A stretch of DNA of 64,000 nucleotides. Source: Phocaeicola_A sp045545095. GTDB taxonomy: Bacteria; Bacteroidota; Bacteroidia; Bacteroidales; Bacteroidaceae. The stretch is from positions 3,292 through 67,291 of the forward strand of contig JAZQAG010000049.1 in assembly GCA_045545095.1 (NCBI GenBank), written 5' to 3'. Shown here one piece after another: positions 58,634 to 64,000 of the stretch (its first letter is position 1; every line of letters starts with the position of its first letter). A program made the position numbers and the translations under genes. The notes below the pieces were generated by a model. It had not been told where the DNA came from and made no database searches. It saw only the letters and a program-made list of their open reading frames with translations.

Positions 58634-58675
58634 AAAAAGGGAGTCCCATAACTCCAAGTCATGGAATTCCCTCTT
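58634..58675 (-). terminator. Terminator after the DUF4488 gene
   Basis: AGGGA-CCAT on one side and ATGG-TCCCT on the other form an interrupted stem; five T follow on minus. Confidence 0.7.
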
Positions 58676-58697
58676 TCATGTTAGGTCTATTTACCTG

Positions 58698-59183
58698 TCA
58701 TCTCACTAAATCCTGAGGATATTCAGCCGGCATTTCTACCCTTCGCCAAGTTTCATAATGCCACGCATCTATCACATTTCCCTGCGGATCCTCTTTCACA
58801 AAGAACTTCACAGACATTACATTTTCATCTTCGCTGAGGGTAAAGTGCAAATCATTATCCAAACCTTCCAACATTGGGAGATGAATGTTTTTCTTCACAC
58901 TCTCACGAAGGATATTGTTCTTGACCTTGTAAGTCCCTTCACCTGTTATGATGGCACCACGACCAGGTATCACTGTAAAGTTCGTAATGTGTCCGTCTTT
59001 AGAAAGAATCTTGAATGTATTACCGGCACGCAATGAAGTGGGACCATCCTGGGCGCCAGAAATATAAAAACACAATTGCCAGATACCTTCCAAATCTGCT
59101 TTACCTTTTTTTTGTCCCCAAGATACAGTTGGCATCAGACTAAGCAATGCAACAACCAATGCTACCAAATTCAATCGTTTCAT
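58698..59183 (-). CDS. DUF4488 family exported protein
   Basis: 161 residues with a signal peptide (ending SWGQ). DUF4488/lipocalin-like: DLEGIWQLCFYISG, FKILSKDGHITNFTVIPGRGAIITGEGTY, and WHYETWRRVEMP near the end. No function known. Stands alone with terminators on both sides; nothing links it to GH2 or asnS. Confidence 0.82.
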   Translation of the reverse strand: MKRLNLVALVVALLSLMPTVSWGQKKGKADLEGIWQLCFYISGAQDGPTSLRAGNTFKILSKDGHITNFTVIPGRGAIITGEGTYKVKNNILRESVKKNIHLPMLEGLDNDLHFTLSEDENVMSVKFFVKEDPQGNVIDAWHYETWRRVEMPAEYPQDLVR

Positions 59184-59282
59184 AATGGTATAGTTTAAAG
59201 TTTATTAATCTCCAATACAAATGTATCGAATTAAGATGAAATGACAAATATTTTTGGCTGTTTATTAAAAGTCAAACATAAA

Positions 59283-59324
59283 AAAAGGCTCATTTATACC
59301 TTTTTTAGGATAAATGAGCCTTTT
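59283..59324. terminator. Terminator after asnS, bidirectional in form
   Basis: AAAAGGCTCATTTAT and ATAAATGAGCCTTTT form a perfect 15-bp stem; seven T (minus) and four T (plus) flank it. It lies 43 bases after the asnS stop. Confidence 0.93.
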
Positions 59325-59367
59325 ATATTCACAACTTTGGCATGTAGACAAAGCAATCTATCGATTA

Positions 59368-60771
59368 TTAGAATTCTGCATTACGCGGTGTACGTGGGAA
59401 AGGAATGACATCGCGAATATTAGTCATACCCGTAACAAACAGCAACAGACGTTCAAACCCAAGACCGAAACCTGCATGGGGACAAGTTCCATACTTGCGG
59501 GTATCAAGATACCACCACATATCCTTCATAGGGATATTCAGTTCATTGATACGGGTCATCAGTTTATCGTAGCTCTCTTCACGAACACTACCACCGATAA
59601 TTTCACCGATCTGCGGGAAGAGGACATCCGTACCCTGAACCGTCTTTCCATCCTCGTTCTGCTTCATATAGAATGCCTTGATTTCCTTCGGATAGTCTAT
59701 CATGATGACCGGTTTCTGGAAATATTCCTCCACCAAATAACGTTCATGCTCGCTGGCAAGATCGCATCCCCAATATACGGGGAACTCAAACTTACGTCCC
59801 TTGGCGATAGCATCCTCCAAGATCTTAATACCCTCAGTATAAGGCAAACGCACAAAATCGGCCTTCACTACGCTCTGCAAACGTTCAAGAAGTCCCTTAT
59901 CCACCATTTTATTAAGGAATTCCAAATCATCCTTACAATTCTCCAATGCCCAATTGACACAATACTTAATGAACTCTTCTTCCAAATTCATCAATTCGTC
60001 AAGATCAGCAAAGGCAACTTCAGGTTCTACCATCCAGAACTCTGCCAAGTGACGGGGAGTATTGGAATTCTCAGCACGGAACGTCGGACCAAATGTATAA
60101 ATGGCACCCATTGCCGTAGCAGCCAACTCACCTTCCAATTGGCCTGAAACTGTAAGGCTTGCTTGTTTACCGAAGAAATCATCATCGTATATGATGGAAC
60201 CATTCTCATCCTTCTTCAGGTCATAGAGATTCATTGTAGTCACCTGGAACATCTGTCCGGCACCCTCACAGTCTGAAGCTGTAATGATAGGTGCATTGAA
60301 ATAGAAGAATCCCTTTTGGTGGAAGAAGTTATGGATGGCCATAGCCATGTTGTGGCGGATACGATAAACAGCACCAAACGTATTGGTACGTGGACGAAGG
60401 TGAGCTATCTCACGCAGGAATTCCATGGAATGTCCTTTCTTCTGGAGCGGATAGGTGTTGTCGCAAGTACCCAACACCTCAATCTCACGCGCCTGAATCT
60501 CTGCAGCCTGTCCGGAACCTACAGATTCTACCAATTCACCATTCACACTCAAGCAGGCACCTGTAGTAATCAGCTTCAACATCTCTTCATCGAAGTTGGC
60601 CACATCCACCACAATCTGTACATTGTTAATGGTCGAACCATCATTCAAAGCAATGAAGTTCACTTGCTTACTTCCACGGCGGGTACGCACCCAACCTTTC
60701 ACATTGACCATAGCACCGAAGTCCGTACGCTTCAACAGGTCAACTATCTTTGTTCTGCAAATCTTTTCCAT
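59368..60771 (-). CDS. asnS: Asparagine-tRNA ligase
   Basis: 467 residues. N-terminal OB fold (VNVKGWVRTRRGSKQVNFIALNDGS), then a class II core: motif 2 FGPTFRAENSNTPRHLAEFWMVEPE and motif 3 GFGLGFERLLLFVTGM; the end FPRTPRNAEF is the AsnS terminus rather than AspS. Third gene of the purB-rluB-asnS run. Confidence 0.97.
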   Translation of the reverse strand: MEKICRTKIVDLLKRTDFGAMVNVKGWVRTRRGSKQVNFIALNDGSTINNVQIVVDVANFDEEMLKLITTGACLSVNGELVESVGSGQAAEIQAREIEVLGTCDNTYPLQKKGHSMEFLREIAHLRPRTNTFGAVYRIRHNMAMAIHNFFHQKGFFYFNAPIITASDCEGAGQMFQVTTMNLYDLKKDENGSIIYDDDFFGKQASLTVSGQLEGELAATAMGAIYTFGPTFRAENSNTPRHLAEFWMVEPEVAFADLDELMNLEEEFIKYCVNWALENCKDDLEFLNKMVDKGLLERLQSVVKADFVRLPYTEGIKILEDAIAKGRKFEFPVYWGCDLASEHERYLVEEYFQKPVIMIDYPKEIKAFYMKQNEDGKTVQGTDVLFPQIGEIIGGSVREESYDKLMTRINELNIPMKDMWWYLDTRKYGTCPHAGFGLGFERLLLFVTGMTNIRDVIPFPRTPRNAEF

Positions 60772-60802
60772 ATAATATTCTCTCTTTATGGTATTTGTTC
60801 AT

Positions 60803-62143
60803 TTATGCAAATGCTCCCATACGTAACATATTCACTTCCTGCTCTGTAAGGAAGCGCCAGTCGCCACGGCGCAGATTCTTCTTAGTCAAGCCTGCAAAAA
60901 ATACACGGTCAAGTTTCGTTACACGATAACCTAATGATTCGAAAATGCGGCGTACAATACGATTCTTGCCGGAATGGATTTCTATACCAACCTGTTTCTT
61001 ATCCGTTTCATGAGCATAACTGATAGCATCGGCATGTATTTCTCCATCTTCCAATGTAATACCTGCAGCAATCTGATCAAGATCTGCCTTGGTCACATTT
61101 TTGTCACAATAGACATGATAGATTTTCTTCTTTAAATATTTTGGATGGGTCAACTTAGAAGCCAAATCACCATCATTAGTAAGCAACAAGACGCCTGTTG
61201 TATTACGGTCCAAGCGGCCTACCGGATAAATACGTTCAGCACAAGCTCCCTTTACCAAATCCATTACGGTCTTACGCTCCTGAGGATCATCAGAAGTTGT
61301 CACACAATCTTTAGGCTTATTCAGCAAAATATAGACTTTACGCTCTGCGCTCACCAATTGATCATGGAATTTAATCACATCTGTGCGCAAAACCTTGGTT
61401 CCCAACTCTGTAACTACCTCTCCATTGACAGAAACCACACCAGCTGCAATAAATTCATCCGCTTCACGACGTGAGCAGATTCCAGCATTGGCCAAATATT
61501 TATTCAAACGAACTGGAGCATTGGGGTCTGCCAAAATCTCTTTATACTCAATCTGCTTTTTGCGACTGTACTTGGCATTGGGATTATAATCTGATGTACG
61601 ACGACGCTGACCACCTTGCTGACCTGAATAAGGATGATTTCCACTATTTCCATTGAAATTTGGACGACGTTTAGGCCTTTCTGCACCATACGAACCATTC
61701 AAATTGTCACTTTGCCAAGAACGCTCATCACCATTGTTATTGTTATAACGAGGACGAGTATAACCTTGAGACTTTTTGTCGTATGTCGGACGATATGGAC
61801 GGCTATCACCATTTCCGCTATTATCATACGAACGTTGAGGACGCGCAAACTTAGGGGTATAAGAACCCTCTCCCCTACCATTTACACGAGTAAAACGTGA
61901 ACGTTGTTGAGAATCTCCACCACCTTCTGTATTACGAGTGAAACGAGGACGTTGAGGACGTTCCCCTGCCCCACTTGGACGATTTCCATTAAAACTGGAA
62001 CGATAAGGACGACTTCCTCCATCCTGATGTCCATTGTTGTAATTGTAAGATCTATTCTCACGGTTATACGCTCTGTTATAACCATTTGCGCTGTCCTGAT
62101 TCTCATCAGATACATTGCGCCATTTTTCATTTTCTATTGCCAT
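60803..62143 (-). CDS. RluB-like 23S rRNA pseudouridine synthase with disordered N-terminus
   Basis: 446 residues from ATG 62143; ATGs at 62158 and 62179 are in frame. The first ~200 residues are Arg/Gly/Asn/Tyr-rich and unstructured (NRAYNRENRSYNYNNG), as in other members of the phylum. Then an S4 domain (VRLNKYLANAGICSRREADEFIAAG), the synthase core with IYPVGRLDRNTTGVLLLTNDGDLA (catalytic Asp in GRLDRNT) and RIVRRIFESLGYRVTKLDR. It modifies U2605-equivalent position in E. coli RluB; site here inferred. Follows purB by 57 bases. Confidence 0.93.
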   Translation of the reverse strand: MAIENEKWRNVSDENQDSANGYNRAYNRENRSYNYNNGHQDGGSRPYRSSFNGNRPSGAGERPQRPRFTRNTEGGGDSQQRSRFTRVNGRGEGSYTPKFARPQRSYDNSGNGDSRPYRPTYDKKSQGYTRPRYNNNNGDERSWQSDNLNGSYGAERPKRRPNFNGNSGNHPYSGQQGGQRRRTSDYNPNAKYSRKKQIEYKEILADPNAPVRLNKYLANAGICSRREADEFIAAGVVSVNGEVVTELGTKVLRTDVIKFHDQLVSAERKVYILLNKPKDCVTTSDDPQERKTVMDLVKGACAERIYPVGRLDRNTTGVLLLTNDGDLASKLTHPKYLKKKIYHVYCDKNVTKADLDQIAAGITLEDGEIHADAISYAHETDKKQVGIEIHSGKNRIVRRIFESLGYRVTKLDRVFFAGLTKKNLRRGDWRFLTEQEVNMLRMGAFA

Positions 62144-62200
62144 ACTATTATTAATCATTATGCCCTCTCGGGCTATCATTTATTTTCTTTCGAGAAGTAC

Positions 62201-63547
62201 TCAAACACCCGTGTAAGTCCTAGGAGTAATTACTCGCAGTTCTTTTTTAACATCTTCACTTACATTTAGTTCATCTATAAAAGATTTAATAGAATCTTCT
62301 GTGATGGCTTGATTTGTACGAGTCAACGCTTTCAATGTTTCATAAGGATTAGGATAACCCTCACGGCGAAGTATTGTCTGAATAGCTTCTGCAACTACAC
62401 TCCAACAATTGTCCAAATCACGATAAATAGCAGTTTCGTTCAACAACAACTTACGTAATCCCTTCAAGGAACTCTGCACTGCAATTATTATATGTCCAAA
62501 AGGAACACCCACATTACGGAGTACTGTTGAGTCAGTCAAGTCCCGCTGCAAACGAGAAACGGGCAATTTGGAAGACAAATGTTCTAATATAGCATTGGCA
62601 ACACCTAAATTACCTTCTGAATTTTCAAAATCAATAGGATTCACTTTGTGAGGCATGGCACTTGACCCTACTTCACCTGCCTTGATCTTCTGCTTGAAAT
62701 ATTCCATGGAGATATACTGCCAAAAATCACGGTTCATATCTATCAGAATAGTATTGACACGCTTCATCGTATCAAAAATAGCCCCGAGATTATCATAATT
62801 AGAAATCTGAGTAGTATATTCTTCGCGTTCTAAACCCAATTTATCTGCAACGAATCTATTACCAAAAGACTTCCAATCATACTGAGGATAAGCCACGTTA
62901 TGAGCATTATAGTTACCCGTAGCTCCACCGAACTTTGCAGTCAACGGGCAATTTTTCAGCACAGCCAGCTGACGCTCTAAGCGATATACAAATACCATAA
63001 TCTCTTTCCCCAAACGTGTAGGAGAAGCTGGTTGTCCATGAGTTTTGGCCAGCATTGGTATTTCCTTCCACTCTTCTGCATACGATTTCAATTGAGCAAG
63101 CAACTCGTCCATCAATGGATAATAGACTTGTTCCAAAGCCTCTTTAATAGATAAAGGTATAGAAGTATTATTAATATCTTGTGAAGTAAGTCCGAAGTGG
63201 ATAAATTCTTTATAAGTATCCAATCCGCCAATTTTATCAAATTGCTCTTTAATAAAATACTCTACAGCCTTCACATCGTGATTCGTCACGCTCTCAATTT
63301 CCTTGATACGTACAGCATTTGATTCAGAAAAATTACGGTATATATCCCGCAATACATCAAATAATGACGTTGGGAAATTTTTCAATTGCGGCAAAGGCAA
63401 CTCACAAAGAGTGATGAAATATTCAATTTCAACTTGCACTCTATATTTAATAAGTGCATACTCCGAAAAATAGGGGGCCAAGGCTCCCGCCTTCCCTCTG
63501 TATCGGCCATCAATAGGCGATATGGCCGTCAATATATCAAGTTCCAT
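62201..63547 (-). CDS. purB: Adenylosuccinate lyase
   Basis: 448 residues from ATG 63547, the usual length in this group, giving MELDILTAISPIDGRY. It acts in two steps of purine synthesis (SAICAR and adenylosuccinate). Marks: NHDVKAVEYFIK, GLTSQDINNTSIPL, KTHGQPASPTRLGKE and the signature loop SSAMPHKVNPIDFENSEG. The longer reading frame to 63574 runs into the -7 box and is rejected. Confidence 0.97.
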   Translation of the reverse strand: MELDILTAISPIDGRYRGKAGALAPYFSEYALIKYRVQVEIEYFITLCELPLPQLKNFPTSLFDVLRDIYRNFSESNAVRIKEIESVTNHDVKAVEYFIKEQFDKIGGLDTYKEFIHFGLTSQDINNTSIPLSIKEALEQVYYPLMDELLAQLKSYAEEWKEIPMLAKTHGQPASPTRLGKEIMVFVYRLERQLAVLKNCPLTAKFGGATGNYNAHNVAYPQYDWKSFGNRFVADKLGLEREEYTTQISNYDNLGAIFDTMKRVNTILIDMNRDFWQYISMEYFKQKIKAGEVGSSAMPHKVNPIDFENSEGNLGVANAILEHLSSKLPVSRLQRDLTDSTVLRNVGVPFGHIIIAVQSSLKGLRKLLLNETAIYRDLDNCWSVVAEAIQTILRREGYPNPYETLKALTRTNQAITEDSIKSFIDELNVSEDVKKELRVITPRTYTGV

Positions 63548-63571
63548 AAATATGTGATAATTATCAGACTG

Positions 63572-63579
63572 CAAAAGTA
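63572..63579 (-). promoter_or_regulatory. -7 box (TACTTTTG) of purB
   Basis: Fits TAnnTTTG, 24 bases before the ATG at 63547; would also drive rluB-like gene and asnS. Confidence 0.55.
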
Positions 63580-63751
63580 CTGCTTTTTATTGAATTAACC
63601 ATTATCACACTTAGTTTTTTCCAATATATGCTGAAAGAAGAAGCTTAAAAACACAGAATAAAATCTCAACATCATTAATAAGAACCCATTTATTGTTATT
63701 CTCCTTCAAAAACTATTTATTATTATAATAATATTAGTCCTATCAGAAGAT

Positions 63752-63835
63752 ACAGAAAAGGGAAAAGGGAAAAGGGAAGGGAAGAAGGAAGGAGGAAGAA
63801 GGAAGGAGGAAGAAAAGTAGGGGACAGAAAAGACT
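63752..63835 (+). repeat. Purine-rich tract with G-quadruplex motif
   Basis: About 80 bases almost without pyrimidines: GGGAAAA repeats, then GGAAGAA/GGAGGAA units. Four GGG runs at 63760-62, 67-69, 74-76 and 79-81 fit G3-N4-G3-N4-G3-N2-G3. Confidence 0.8.
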
Positions 63836-63876
63836 AAAAAAAGGCAGGAAAGGTATTTCCTGTCCGTTGCCCACAC

Positions 63877-63918
63877 AAAAAAAAGTGAGGCCCGTCTCAT
63901 TCCTGAAACGGGCCTCAC
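63877..63918 (-). terminator. rRNA operon terminator
   Basis: Perfect 11-bp stem GTGAGGCCCGT / ACGGGCCTCAC with a 12-base loop, then eight T on minus, 10 bases after the 5S end. Confidence 0.95.
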
Positions 63919-63927
63919 ACTCTAAAA

Positions 63928-64000
63928 CGGCGGCGACCTACTCTCCCACCTTGGCAGTACCATCGGCGCGGTCGGGCTTAACTTCTCTGTTCGGAATGGG
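63928..64000 (-). rRNA. rrf: 5S ribosomal RNA, 3' part, cut by the window end
   Basis: Minus strand reads CCCATTCCGAACAGAGAAGT, then TTAAGCCCGACCGCGCCGAT, GGTACTGCC and GGGAGAGTAGGTCGCCGCCG, the conserved 3' two thirds of 5S. The 5' part and the rest of the rRNA operon lie beyond the window. Confidence 0.96.

Larger units (their letters stand above)
63548..63927. other. 380-base gap between purB and 5S rRNA
   Basis: No gene seen. It holds the purB -7 box, an AT-rich stretch, a purine-only tract at about 63752-63835 and the rRNA terminator. Confidence 0.7.

Noticed and set aside
59314..60147. 277-codon open frame on plus
   Set aside because: Opposite asnS, and it begins at the terminator hairpin.
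1..64000. tRNA genes, riboswitches or SusC/SusD genes
   Set aside because: Looked for by eye on both strands; no cloverleaf with T-loop GTTCRANNC, no recognised riboswitch core, and no TonB-dependent receptor or SusD-like reading frame was found. A covariance-model search would settle the RNA part.

Overview
The window comes from a member of the Bacteroidota, most likely order Bacteroidales. The signs are a PorU/PorV type IX secretion pair, promoters of the form TAnnTTTG, DUF4369/TlpA-type thioredoxin proteins, a hybrid-two-component-like carbohydrate sensor, and SusCD-era polysaccharide enzymes. A complete-looking type IX pair plus secreted enzymes ending in C-terminal sorting domains argues for a Prevotellaceae- or Paraprevotella-like genome rather than Bacteroides sensu stricto. 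That assignment is inference; no species can be fixed from what is visible.

Layout. 1-6.1 kb (minus): FAH-family hydrolase, porU, porV, ispF in one run. 6.3-15 kb: a GH28 on plus; then on minus GH115, a TonB-C protein, a PL1-like pectate lyase with sorting domain, an SUI1 factor and an MnmD-like methyltransferase. 15.1-18.4 kb (minus): rplM-rpsI-rpsB-tsf. 18.5-28.2 kb: a uronate-polysaccharide locus with two alginate-lyase-like enzymes (one fused to a beta-helix), a GH88 and a divergent membrane regulator that has lost its kinase. 28.3-31.3 kb: an ECF sigma operon. 31.4-34 kb: BASS transporter, menG, menA. 34-39.4 kb (minus): DUF554, DUF1349, then a Tat block: NapH/NapG-like fusion, Tat-exported Fe-S aldo/keto reductase, tatA (51 codons), tatC. 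39.7-52.4 kb: six paralogous TlpA-like proteins interrupted by a DUF4143 ATPase and a three-gene HipBST-type toxin-antitoxin system. 52.4-55.4 kb: an HU-family protein behind a four-unit 21-bp repeat array, then a second ECF sigma operon with two DUF4252 proteins. 55.4-63.6 kb (minus): lipoprotein, GH2, DUF4488 protein, asnS, rluB-like synthase, purB. The window ends inside a 5S rRNA on minus, preceded by its terminator.

How parts may work together. PorU/PorV would export and anchor the sorting-domain lyases. The GH88 fits downstream of lyases that leave unsaturated uronyl ends. MenG/MenA make menaquinone, and the NapH/NapG fusion could pass quinol electrons to the Tat-exported reductase next to it. 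No SusC/SusD pair, transposase, tRNA gene or CRISPR array was seen.

Most notable structure outside genes: a GTCYAA-N3-TTRGAC dyad starting exactly 76 bp upstream of the -7 box in three TlpA promoters; three HipB operators spaced exactly 41 bp; four palindromes at exactly 21 bp before the HU gene; and 6-8-bp tandem arrays in many intra-operon gaps, one of them inside a coding start and one at the tatA ribosome-binding region.
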